A stretch of 64,000 nucleotides of DNA from Rhizobiaceae bacterium (GTDB lineage: Bacteria; Pseudomonadota; Alphaproteobacteria; Rhizobiales; Rhizobiaceae), in NCBI GenBank assembly GCA_023953835.1, contig JAMLJB010000001.1, forward strand, positions 1-64,000, read 5' to 3'. Below are positions 17,022 through 24,597 of this stretch, in pieces; the stretch's first letter is position 1, and each line of letters starts with the position of its first letter. Both the position numbers and the translations under genes were made by a program. The notes below the pieces were generated by a model that was not told where the DNA came from, did not search any database, and saw only the letters and a list, made by a program, of their open reading frames with translations.

Positions 17022-18241
17022 ACGACAGTGACACCCGGAAGGGAGAAGATCCGGAAGACGGTGCTCAGCCCTTGACGGGCGAGCCGATCAGTCCTGCGGC
17101 GATGCGACTGCGCGCGGAGCCGCCGCGCGTGACGCGACTGTCGCGCAACGTGCTGGCCGGCGTCGGTCTGGTCGCCAGCGTCGGCATCGGTGGCGCGCTG
17201 GTCTATGCCCTTCAGACCCGCGACAGCGGTCGCCCGGCCGAAGAGCTATATTCAACCGAAAATCGGGCCACGGCCGATGGCATCGCTGGTCTGCCGCGCG
17301 ATTATAGCGGCGTCCCGCAGCTCGGCCCGCCGCTGCCCGGCGATCTTGGACGACCGATCCTCGACGCACAGAATCGCGGACAGCCCGTGCCGGCGCCGGG
17401 CGTCGCAACGCTCAGTCCGGGCCTCAACCCCGAAGAGCAGCGGCGGCTTCAGGAGCTTGAATCGGCACGGACCGCGCGCCTGTTCGCCCCGACCGAGACG
17501 CGAGGCGTCAATCCATCAGCGTCGGCACCGGCTGCGGTCGCGCCGGCAATTTCCGATCTCGCGGGCCTCGGCCTTGCACCGCAGCCGACGACGCCGACCG
17601 CCCAGGATCGGCAGAATGCTTTCCTCAATGCCGCCGTCGATCGGCGCACCATTGCCCCGGATCGGGTGGCAGCGCCGGCGTCCCCCTATGTGCTGCAGGC
17701 TGGCGCGGTCATATCGGCAGCGCTGATTACCGGTATACGCTCCGACCTTCCCGGTCAGATCACCGCCCAGGTAACCGAGAACATCTACGATAGCCCGACC
17801 GGCCGCATTCTGCTCGTGCCGCAGGGCACGCGTGTGATCGGGCAATACGACAATAACGTCCAGTTTGGGCAGAGCCGGGTACTTCTTGTCTGGAACCGCC
17901 TAATCTTTCCTAACGGCCGCTCCATCGTCTTGGAGCGCCAACCTGGGGCCGAAGCCGAGGGCTATGCCGGTCTGCAGGATGGCGTCGATTATCATTGGTG
18001 GGATCTAGCCAAGGCGGCAGGTCTCTCGACGTTGCTTAGCATCGGCTCCGAGCTGGCGATCGACGATGACGACCGGCTTCTGCGCGCCATCCGCAATGGT
18101 GGTCAGGACACATTCAATCAGGCGGGTCAGGAGATCGTTCGCCGACAGCTCAACATCGCGCCGACACTGACGATCCGGCCGGGCTTTCCTGTGCGCGTGA
18201 TCGTGACGCGCGATCTCGTTCTCGAACCCTACGGAGGATGA
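17018..18241 (+). CDS. trbI: TrbI, VirB10-like channel protein
   Basis: A 407-residue protein spanning the envelope. The cytoplasmic N-terminus precedes a membrane helix at about 47-66 (LAGVGLVASVGIGGALVYAL). A long Pro/Ala linker of about 150 residues follows, then the conserved VirB10 beta-barrel domain (residues 220-405) with QAGAVISAALITGIRSDLPG and ILLVPQGTRVIGQYDNNVQFG. Coupled by 4 bp to trbG. It completes the standard trbB-C-D-E-J-K-L-F-G-I order. Confidence 0.95.
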   Translation: MNDSDTRKGEDPEDGAQPLTGEPISPAAMRLRAEPPRVTRLSRNVLAGVGLVASVGIGGALVYALQTRDSGRPAEELYSTENRATADGIAGLPRDYSGVPQLGPPLPGDLGRPILDAQNRGQPVPAPGVATLSPGLNPEEQRRLQELESARTARLFAPTETRGVNPSASAPAAVAPAISDLAGLGLAPQPTTPTAQDRQNAFLNAAVDRRTIAPDRVAAPASPYVLQAGAVISAALITGIRSDLPGQITAQVTENIYDSPTGRILLVPQGTRVIGQYDNNVQFGQSRVLLVWNRLIFPNGRSIVLERQPGAEAEGYAGLQDGVDYHWWDLAKAAGLSTLLSIGSELAIDDDDRLLRAIRNGGQDTFNQAGQEIVRRQLNIAPTLTIRPGFPVRVIVTRDLVLEPYGG

Positions 18242-18243
18242 TC

Positions 18244-18486
18244 ATGACGAAGCTAAAACTCGGCCCCTTGACCGACCACAAGCCAGTCAAGGTCACCGTG
18301 GAATTGCCCGCGCCTCTGCACCGCGACCTTATTGCCTATGCGGAAGTGCTTTCCGGCGAGACGGGGCAGCCTATCGTGGATCCGCACAAGTTGATCGTAC
18401 CGATGCTGCAGCGCTTCATAGACACCGACAGGGGTTTTGCGCGGGCTCGACGAACTCGTCGAGTCAATGAAATTGCCGACCGATGA
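18244..18486 (+). CDS. DUF2274 protein
   Basis: An 80-residue protein starting MTKLKLGPLTDHKPVKVTVELP and containing RDLIAYAEVLSGETGQP, the signature of DUF2274. The pattern (a beta strand, then two helices) suggests a ribbon-helix-helix DNA-binding fold. The start at 18244 has GGAGG at 18233-18237 with good spacing; the ATG at 18238 directly abuts that site. It follows trbI by 2 bp and closes the trb operon. The whole gene is overlapped antisense by the open frame of the convergent LysR gene. Confidence 0.85.
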   Translation: MTKLKLGPLTDHKPVKVTVELPAPLHRDLIAYAEVLSGETGQPIVDPHKLIVPMLQRFIDTDRGFARARRTRRVNEIADR

Positions 18487-19431
18487 AAGCGCGACTGCGC
18501 AACAGATGGCGACCGAGGATGCCTTGCGCGCATAGCTACTCGCCACGTCTTTGGCCACTTTGATAAGACGCCTGAGCGCTGTGTTCGGATTACTCATCGC
18601 CCAGACTGCGCTTGAGGGAAGATCCTCCGTATCGTCGGACAACGGTCGAAATGCCAGCCCTACCGCAGCAGTCCCCAACGAAGATGTGCTGGTGAGAGTG
18701 AGCCCGTAACCGATGGCGACCAGGTTCATCAAGCTTTCGCGGCTAACGTCATGTATGTCGATCCTAGGGCGAAATCCTAATTCGGAAAGTTTCCTTACCA
18801 GATAGTCATGCACCTCCGGCCCAGGACCGCCACTAGTCACAATGAACGTCTCATTTCTTATGTCTCGCCATGCAAGATCTAACCTCTGAGTAAGACTGTG
18901 GTTGGAAGGCAGGACGACATAGATGCGTTCGCTCCAAAGCCTCTCGGAAATATGCCCCGGGACGATCGGCTCGCCGGTGACAAAGACGACATCGAGACTG
19001 CCGAGGGCCAGCCGATGAAGGTTTTCCTCCGCCGTCCCCTCGTGAAGAATGGCTTTAATGCCGGGATGGCGCTGATGGAACTCCTTAAACACAAGGTGAA
19101 GATACCCCGCGGTAAGAGAAGCAAGAATGCCGATGTTAAGCTCACCATGTTCTCCGCGGCGCCTTGCCGAAGTAACCTGAATAGCACGCCGGAGCTGATC
19201 AACTCCTGGTGCAGCTTCCTTCAAGAAATATTCGCCGTCCGGAGTAAGATGAGCGCCCTTTCGATCGCGACGAAACAGCGGGAACCCAAGCCGGCGTTCT
19301 AGCAGTTGAATACGACGGCTCACTGTTGACTGAGAAACACTCAGCGCTAAGGCGGTCTGTCTAAAGCTTCCAGATTCCGAGGCAGCTATCGCATAGCGAA
19401 GATATCGCAGGTCCAAAGACAGATCAGGCAT
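18253..19431 (-). CDS. LysR-family transcriptional regulator, extended C-terminus
   Basis: A LysR-type regulator with N-terminal helix-turn-helix (LRYLRYAIAASESGSFRQTA, VSQSTVSRRIQLLERRLG) and a periplasmic-binding-like effector domain. The start at 19431 (MPDLSLDLRYL) fits the family; an in-frame ATG exists at 19545. From there the frame encodes 392 residues, about 80 more than usual. The surplus, after about residue 310 (KVAKDVASSYARK), has no family similarity. Its final 234 bp lie entirely opposite the DUF2274 gene, so the native stop seems lost. A LysR gene convergent to trbI-DUF2274 is common in these ICEs. Its target is unknown. Confidence 0.85.
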   Translation of the reverse strand: MPDLSLDLRYLRYAIAASESGSFRQTALALSVSQSTVSRRIQLLERRLGFPLFRRDRKGAHLTPDGEYFLKEAAPGVDQLRRAIQVTSARRRGEHGELNIGILASLTAGYLHLVFKEFHQRHPGIKAILHEGTAEENLHRLALGSLDVVFVTGEPIVPGHISERLWSERIYVVLPSNHSLTQRLDLAWRDIRNETFIVTSGGPGPEVHDYLVRKLSELGFRPRIDIHDVSRESLMNLVAIGYGLTLTSTSSLGTAAVGLAFRPLSDDTEDLPSSAVWAMSNPNTALRRLIKVAKDVASSYARKASSVAICCAVALSSVGNFIDSTSSSSPRKTPVGVYEALQHRYDQLVRIHDRLPRLAGKHFRIGNKVAVQRRGQFHGDLDWLVVGQGAEF

Positions 19432-19987
19432 CGAACGCGCAGCCTGGAGCCCATGAAGGCCGGCCCCCGAAAGGAAAGAAGAATCCAGTTGTTGAATGTC
19501 GACAGCGGCGGCGTTGCCGATACCGCGCGACGGCATCGGTACCACTCGGACGAGCCGACGACCGATTTAATTGTATAGCGCCACGATACCAAAGCTCGGC
19601 GCGGGCCGTTATCAAGATTGAGGTATCGAACAGGGTCTCGTCCCTCCCGCGACTCCACGCGGCTCGTCTCACAAAACCTGGCTTGAGAACCTCGGGTCGC
19701 GATGGCGGCCTCACGCGGAGGCGGCGGCCAGAAACGCACGAGTTGACAGTCTCACTCCTTGGTGTGCGTGCTAGCGATCCGCTGGGACCCCGCAAAGTCC
19801 GCGATCACCGAACCAGCGTCTTCCCAAAGGCCAGTGTTGCCGAACGCCATATGATCTGTGACCATAATCTTGACCTGCGAATGTTAGGGCGACGTTGAAA
19901 TCGCGGCTAACCCGCAAGAGGCGGTAAAAGGCCGGATTTCGTTGCGCAGCGATTACTATCGCATTCGCGGATAGCGCTGCCGGTGGG
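19432..19987. other. Intergenic, probable junction between transfer module and cargo
   Basis: Apart from the upstream in-frame extension of LysR to 19545, no credible gene, tRNA or transposase was recognised here. Short open frames are present on both strands but none has a ribosome-binding site or familiar sequence. It lies at the junction between the transfer module and the cargo genes. Confidence 0.4.
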
Positions 19988-20803
19988 TCACATCAGCTTG
20001 TCTTGAGCGGCTTGGTAAACCGTCCGCACACTGGGCTGAAAACCGAGACTGCGCGCCAGCGAGGCGTCCACGTGGAGATGCCAAGGGTTTTCCAGCGGCT
20101 CGGCGGAGGACTCCAGCTTTTCGCCGACCAATGCCGCGAGCTCATAGATTGAGCTCGGCGCCTCATCGGAAATATTGACGATGCGGCCGTCGAAAAGACC
20201 GTCCAAGGCAAGTTTGATGGCCGTAGCGATGTCGCGATGATGAATCGTGCTGATTCGCTTCGCCGGGTGCCACTTGCCCGCGACGGCATGCTTAGGCAGT
20301 TCTTCCAGATGGCCGTCCTGATCGCCGTAGACGAAGGGAAACCTCAGGACCGCCCAGTTGAGACCGCTCTCGCGCAATACCTTCTCGGCCGCGACCTTAC
20401 TTGCGGGATAGGCGTGTTTGGGATCGACTGCATCGTCCTCCCGTCCGGGATGAGTGCCGTCCGCGCCGTAAACGTTGCTGGTGCTCGCGAGGATGAAGCG
20501 CGCTTCAGGCGCGTGGTCCTTCGCCGCGCCGACGAGATTTTGCGCCCCTTCCAAATTGCTCTTCCAGATCAGGTCGGTGTCCTGGGTGCGGAAAACCGCA
20601 GCGAGATGGATGATGTCTGTAACGCCCTGAACCGCCTGCCCAAGCGTCGAACGATCGAAAAGGTCGCCCTCGACTGCCGTAACGCCTGCGGGAACGTCTT
20701 TTCCTCCGCGCACAAGGGCGCGACAATCCACGCCCGCCTCGACGAGACGAGGCAGGAGGCGGGCTCCTACCAGTCCGGTCACACCAGTTATCAAGACTGT
20801 CAT
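19988..20803 (-). CDS. NAD-dependent epimerase/dehydratase (extended SDR)
   Basis: A 271-residue extended short-chain dehydrogenase. The nucleotide-binding TGVTGLVGARLL motif is at residues 6-17. DIIHLAAVF is the NNAG-equivalent, and the catalytic YPASK lies near residue 132 with SNVYG upstream. The substrate is not predictable; such proteins act on nucleotide sugars or, in the atypical clade, on small aldehydes and ketones. It lies 3 bp after marR on the same strand, so the two are one operon and the enzyme is probably induced by the MarR ligand. Confidence 0.88.
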   Translation of the reverse strand: MTVLITGVTGLVGARLLPRLVEAGVDCRALVRGGKDVPAGVTAVEGDLFDRSTLGQAVQGVTDIIHLAAVFRTQDTDLIWKSNLEGAQNLVGAAKDHAPEARFILASTSNVYGADGTHPGREDDAVDPKHAYPASKVAAEKVLRESGLNWAVLRFPFVYGDQDGHLEELPKHAVAGKWHPAKRISTIHHRDIATAIKLALDGLFDGRIVNISDEAPSSIYELAALVGEKLESSAEPLENPWHLHVDASLARSLGFQPSVRTVYQAAQDKLM

Positions 20804-20806
20804 ACG

Positions 20807-21259
20807 TCACTTCCTTTCTGTGAGCTTCTCGAGTCGCTCGGTAGCGGTCTTGAGAACCTCGACCGCTGCGGCGACCGCAACGTCGTCCATGCCGTCGAAG
20901 GCGATGTTGTGAATGACTGCCAGATCGGGCAGCTCGTCCCAGAGCTTGATGCCCGCCGCAGTCATCCGGAGCAGCTTTTGCCGCTGGTCGACGCTGTCCG
21001 GCACCTGCTCGACGAACCCCTTGCGGACAAGCACGCCTATGATCGCGCTTAACGTGGCTCGCTCGACCTGGAGGATCCTCACCAGATCGCGCTGCATGAT
21101 CGGTCCGTCATGTGCCAGATGGTAGAGCACGTACCACTGCGTGGCGCCGAGATCGTAGGGGCGCAGCATCGCCTCCATCGCCGCGCGACCAGCCAGGTAG
21201 CAACGCTTCGCCCAAGCCCCGACGGACCCGTAATGAATATCGTTCGATTTGTTAGCCAC
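20807..21259 (-). CDS. MarR-family regulator with GTG start
   Basis: A 150-residue winged-helix repressor of the MarR family. The core LGATQWYVLYHLAHDGPIMQRD and the recognition region VERATLSAIIGVLVRKGFVEQ are followed by the wing DSVDQRQKLLRMTAAG. The start is GTG at 21259, since no in-frame ATG precedes the conserved N-terminus. The start codon lies at the edge of an 18-bp operator and about 7 nt after a -10 element, which predicts a leaderless mRNA. The downstream epimerase gene is 3 bp away. Members sense phenolics or oxidants, but no sensing Cys is obvious here. Confidence 0.9.
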   Translation of the reverse strand: MANKSNDIHYGSVGAWAKRCYLAGRAAMEAMLRPYDLGATQWYVLYHLAHDGPIMQRDLVRILQVERATLSAIIGVLVRKGFVEQVPDSVDQRQKLLRMTAAGIKLWDELPDLAVIHNIAFDGMDDVAVAAAVEVLKTATERLEKLTERK

Positions 21260-21294
21260 CTGACAATAATGTCAGGCGCCATACAAAATGTCAA
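21259..21294 (-). promoter_or_regulatory. marR promoter overlapping a perfect palindromic operator
   Basis: On the minus strand TTGACA (21294-21289), a 17-bp spacer and CATTAT (21271-21266) form a near-consensus promoter. The perfect inverted repeat CCTGACA-ATAA-TGTCAGG (21259-21276) covers the -10 element and runs to the GTG start codon. The predicted transcription start falls on or next to the G of GTG, leaving no room for a Shine-Dalgarno sequence. Autorepression by the MarR protein is the natural inference. Confidence 0.75.
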
Positions 21295-21602
21295 GGCTGG
21301 CTATCTGGGACAGTCAGGCGTGGGTGGCGGGTGCACCGAATTGCCGATAGCAGGTCACGACACATATCAGCCGGCGCCGGTTTAGATGATCGAGGCCTGA
21401 TCGGGCGCCAGCAGCGTTGTCTCCGTGCTGAGGCCAGATTTCCTGGCCAATTCGTCAGCACCACCTCCCGGAGAGTCACTTGCCTCCGCATCCGCAGATC
21501 CGGGAAGCAGCAGCCGAGATGCGAAATTCGGCGCGTTTATGAAGATGGCCAAGTGAGGCGTCTATTGGTACGCGGGCTGGAAATCCCTCGGAGAGTAATC
21601 CG
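21295..21602. other. Intergenic, nothing recognised
   Basis: About 300 bp between the marR promoter and the small exported-protein gene. No conserved open frame, RNA or insertion-sequence end was seen. An in-frame extension of a small + strand reading frame (21331-21606) ends just after the next start and looks like chance. Confidence 0.35.
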
Positions 21603-21875
21603 ATGACGACGCGGTTTGATCACCTTCTCGCGATATTGCTGGCTCTTGTTCTTCCGAATGGCGCGGTTGGCGCACAGGCTACGTCAGATCCAGTCTATAT
21701 CAAACCAGTAGTCAATATCCCGCCACCGGTCGACCGCCATTTCGACTCCTCCGGAGGCACGGAGCACCGGGCATCGAGTGAAAACGCGCTGGCGTCGAGG
21801 CGGGTCGGCGACCTCGCTTGGTTGCAGATGCTTCCGCCGCAGTTCGGCCGAGTCCCTTCCTTCAAAGTAAGGTAG
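21603..21875 (+). CDS. Small hypothetical exported protein
   Basis: A 90-residue open frame with a plausible signal peptide (FDHLLAILLALVLPNGAVGAQA, residues 5-26, cleaved after GAQA) and GGAGAG about 8 nt before the ATG. The remaining 64 residues have no recognised motif and no Cys. I do not recognise a family. Its neighbours face the other way on both sides. It could be a remnant or a chance frame. Confidence 0.35.
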   Translation: MTTRFDHLLAILLALVLPNGAVGAQATSDPVYIKPVVNIPPPVDRHFDSSGGTEHRASSENALASRRVGDLAWLQMLPPQFGRVPSFKVR

Positions 21876-21920
21876 CCGTCCGATCGCTCAAGCTGAGCCA
21901 CTCGGCTGCGAACGCATCGC

Positions 21921-22847
21921 TCATGCCTGATTTTCGGCAGCCGTGAGATGCTTCGGCAGATCGTTCGGGCCGACCGCCGGGGCTCCTTGGGCTGCGCCAA
22001 AAGCTTGAGAGATCAGCAAAGTGTCCTCGTAGAGTTGAAGATGGCTGATCTTCCCGTCGTGCACCTTCAGATGCAGAGCGATCGGAGTCTCGAACGACCT
22101 GTCGTTCCCCGCGATGACGTGTGAGAACGTTCCGGTGATAACGACATTATTGCCGTCCGAGACGATGTCGTTGATGCTCGCCGTGCTTTTCCCTTCGACA
22201 TAGTATGGCCACATCACCGCAAAGAACTCCGGTGCTTGGCTTCCTTTGGTGCGTTTTCCGGTCCAAGGCAACTCGCTCGATCCGGGAACGAACCAGTCGA
22301 TCTCTTCGGCGAACAGTTCCTTTATGCCCTCAAGATCCTTGCCGCCAATGCATTGCAACAGCTTGTTGGCTATGGCCCTGGCGTCGTTCGGAGCGGCGCT
22401 TTCAACAGGCTCCACCAGCAGCCGCTCAAGCCGCACGCTTGCAAAACGCCAGCTTCCCGAAACCTTCTTGTAGGTTTCGTGGTAGATTCCCCATCCTTGA
22501 AGAATCTTGAGCGGGCTTCCATCAGGAAACACAAGGCGATCGGAGATCGTCCAGGTTCCTCGCGCAGTCTCCCGGTCCAGGATCTCGATCTCTGGTGCAT
22601 GCACCTGATGCACGGACACCAGAGGTCCCATCAACTGCTGCAGGCCCTCGATAAAGCCATGAGCAGAGCTGAATTTCTGCGTGTCGTCAGCCCCACCTGG
22701 GGCGCCAGCAATCTCAATTGTTGCATCAGGCACCAACTCCGCTTCAAGCTCGTTCCAATTCTTTTGATCGATCAGCCGGCAATAGCGGGCCTTAAGTTGC
22801 TTAATGTCCTCAATATCATTGAGCTGCTCAATGGTCCTGTTAGACAT
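21921..22847 (-). CDS. Tandem SnoaL-like (NTF2-fold) protein
   Basis: A 308-residue protein made of two NTF2-like domains. Residues 5-150 resemble the bile-acid-dehydratase/scytalone-type SnoaL_4 group (IEDIKQLKARYCRLIDQKNW, GRWTISDR-like RGTWTISDRLVF). Residues 165-290 resemble the SnoaL/ketosteroid-isomerase group (ANKLLQCIGGKDLEGIKELF, WTGKRTKGSQAPEFF). These folds bind hydrophobic small molecules and often catalyse dehydration or isomerisation. The two-domain fusion is uncommon. The ATG at 22847 has GGAAAGGA upstream. No signal peptide is present. Substrate unknown. Confidence 0.8.
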   Translation of the reverse strand: MSNRTIEQLNDIEDIKQLKARYCRLIDQKNWNELEAELVPDATIEIAGAPGGADDTQKFSSAHGFIEGLQQLMGPLVSVHQVHAPEIEILDRETARGTWTISDRLVFPDGSPLKILQGWGIYHETYKKVSGSWRFASVRLERLLVEPVESAAPNDARAIANKLLQCIGGKDLEGIKELFAEEIDWFVPGSSELPWTGKRTKGSQAPEFFAVMWPYYVEGKSTASINDIVSDGNNVVITGTFSHVIAGNDRSFETPIALHLKVHDGKISHLQLYEDTLLISQAFGAAQGAPAVGPNDLPKHLTAAENQA

Positions 22848-23086
22848 TGCTATTCCTTTCCATAACGTGATTTCAAATTTCAGGAGGACGTCGCCGCTTT
22901 TCTTCGGCGCAGCGACAGCGGCGATGGCCGCCCTAAGATCGGACAGATCGAACAACGGAAAACCGGCGCAGCGGCGCCCGTGGGGTAGCAGTTGAACGAC
23001 TCGATCTTTTCGTCCCGGGTCCGGTTGGCAGGTCGAGCGGACCCTTACGAGTTCCACGCAGTGCCAGTTTCACAGAAAGTGTGCCC

Positions 23087-23836
23087 CTAAATCTGCGCCG
23101 ACCCGCCATCGGCGAACAGCTCGCTACCATTCACGTAACTGCTGTCGTCCGATGCGAGAAACAGGGCCGCGGCGGCGATTTCGTCAGGCTTTGCCATCCG
23201 GCCAAGCGGCGTCGCCGCTTCCGACATCGCGACGAAGGCCTGATGCTGCTCCTTGGTTGGCGAGAGCGCGCGCCAGCCCGGCGTGAGTGTCGAGCCGGGC
23301 ACGAGTACGTTCACACGAATTCGGCGCGGCCCCAGATCGACGCTCCAACCCCGAGCAAAATTGCGGATCGCGGCCTTGCTCGCGCTGTAGACGCTGACCG
23401 CGGGATAGCCCCTGGTGGCGGCGGTCGATCCGGTCAGGATCACGGCCGCACCGTCCTTCAGCAATGGCAGCGCCTTCTGCACGGTGAAAAGTGTGCCCTT
23501 GACGTTGCTGCCAAAGGTGCGGTCGTACTCTTCTTCGGTTATCTCGCTGAGCGGCGCGAACTCTCCGCCACCGGCATTGGCGAACAGAACGTCGATCTGC
23601 CCTGCCTTGTCGCGCACGACCTGATAGAGCCGGTCCAGATCGGCCAGTTTTGACACGTCGCCTTGGACCCCTATCGCGCCGCCGCCGACTTCGGCCACCG
23701 CAGCGTCAAGCTCGGCCTGACGCCGACCAGTCATGAACACTCGCGCGCCCTCACGGGCGAAACGTCGCGCCGTCGCCAGGCCGATACCGCTGTTGGCGCC
23801 GGTGATGACAGCGACTTTTCCCTGCAACCTACCCAT
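23087..23836 (-). CDS. Classical SDR oxidoreductase, partner of the HxlR regulator
   Basis: A 249-residue short-chain dehydrogenase/reductase. Cofactor motif TGANSGIG lies at residues 12-19, NAGGG near 85, and catalytic Ser-Tyr-Lys (TGSTAATRGY, YSASK) near 136-155. An Arg after the second strand (MTGRRQAEL) suggests NADP(H). It is divergent from an HxlR gene, and a perfect dyad lies in the shared promoter region. That arrangement is typical of electrophile-inducible detoxification reductases. Start chosen at 23836, with GGAG upstream; an in-frame ATG at 23884 would run into the shared regulatory region. Confidence 0.9.
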   Translation of the reverse strand: MGRLQGKVAVITGANSGIGLATARRFAREGARVFMTGRRQAELDAAVAEVGGGAIGVQGDVSKLADLDRLYQVVRDKAGQIDVLFANAGGGEFAPLSEITEEEYDRTFGSNVKGTLFTVQKALPLLKDGAAVILTGSTAATRGYPAVSVYSASKAAIRNFARGWSVDLGPRRIRVNVLVPGSTLTPGWRALSPTKEQHQAFVAMSEAATPLGRMAKPDEIAAAALFLASDDSSYVNGSELFADGGSAQI

Positions 23837-23897
23837 ATTCCGTCTCCTTGCTGTGGTGGAGGAAATATGTGGCGTCACTTCCATTTGGACTAGAACC

Positions 23898-23909
23898 TAC
23901 CTAAAGGTA
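23898..23909. promoter_or_regulatory. HxlR-type operator in the divergent promoter
   Basis: The perfect dyad TACCT-AA-AGGTA lies between the SDR start (23836) and the HxlR start (23926). Its TACCT half-site and central position suit an HxlR/QorR-type dimer controlling both genes. This is inferred from geometry; binding is untested. Confidence 0.6.
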
Positions 23910-23925
23910 AGTGTAGAATTGTTTG

Positions 23926-24264
23926 ATGAGCATGACCCAACCCGAGTGTGGCCTCGACGTCTCGCTGGCCGTGATGGGCGGCAAGTGGAAGCCGCTGATC
24001 CTCTATCACCTCCGTTCCGGCCCTAAACGCTTCGGCGATCTGAAGCGCCTTGTCGCAGGCATCAGTGAAAAGGTTCTAATTCAGCAGCTTCGCGAGCTTG
24101 TCGGGGCTGAGGTGCTGATCCGGTACGACTATCAAGAGGTGCCACCGAAGGTTGACTACACACTGACACCGTTCGGAGAAACGCTGGTAGAAGCCCTCCT
24201 GCCCCTCTGCGATTGGGGAACGCGGCATCGTAGCCGTGTCGAAAAGGGTAGTGGCGGGCGATGA
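23926..24264 (+). CDS. HxlR-family winged-helix regulator
   Basis: A protein of about 112 residues with the full HxlR signature: a Cys near the N-terminus (MTQPECGLDVSLAVMGGKWK), then LILYHLRSGPKRFGDLKR, LIQQLRELV and VDYTLTPFGETL. The N-terminal Cys before the GGKWK motif is the residue that senses thiol-reactive compounds in YodB/QorR-like members (family knowledge). It is divergent from an SDR gene with a shared dyad operator. ATG at 23926 or 23932 are both possible. Confidence 0.92.
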   Translation: MSMTQPECGLDVSLAVMGGKWKPLILYHLRSGPKRFGDLKRLVAGISEKVLIQQLRELVGAEVLIRYDYQEVPPKVDYTLTPFGETLVEALLPLCDWGTRHRSRVEKGSGGR

Positions 24265-24328
24265 AGTGTGCGCCCTTAGGTAATCACTACCCCAACGTTC
24301 CCGAAGTGCTGAGCGCTTTTTATGAAAA

Positions 24329-24450
24329 GTGGCCCAGGCCATACAAAACGCCACCGGCGAGACCGTCGAACTGGCCTACGTCGACCCGGGGCTACATTGG
24401 TGAGACTGCGGTCAATGCCGCCGATCTCTGCCCGAGGCTCACGATCCAAA
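24329..24450 (+). pseudogene. IS5-family transposase remnant
   Basis: A short translated piece, VAQAIQNATGETVELAYVDP (24329-24388), matches the region of IS5-group transposases that ends VDQGYTGE. The frame then stops at 24401. Shifting by one base continues the similarity as GYIGETAVNAA, so a frameshift split it. Neither the rest of the transposase nor terminal repeats were recognised. The stretch to 24597 has no other recognisable content. It marks an old insertion among the cargo genes. Confidence 0.65.
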
Positions 24451-24597
24451 ATCAACAGCACGTGCAATCCTGAACGCTACCTTTCGTTATCACCACCCGG
24501 ACTTGGTGGCGACCGATGGTTCGCTCGAGCACCAATCCGCTGCACTCGACGATGTGATCGCCTTGATTGTTGGAGCGCTGAAACGGCAATAGCCAGC

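Noticed and set aside
19683..19898. 71-codon + strand frame in the gap after LysR
   Set aside because: No ribosome-binding site, no recognisable motif, and composition like random high-GC sequence.
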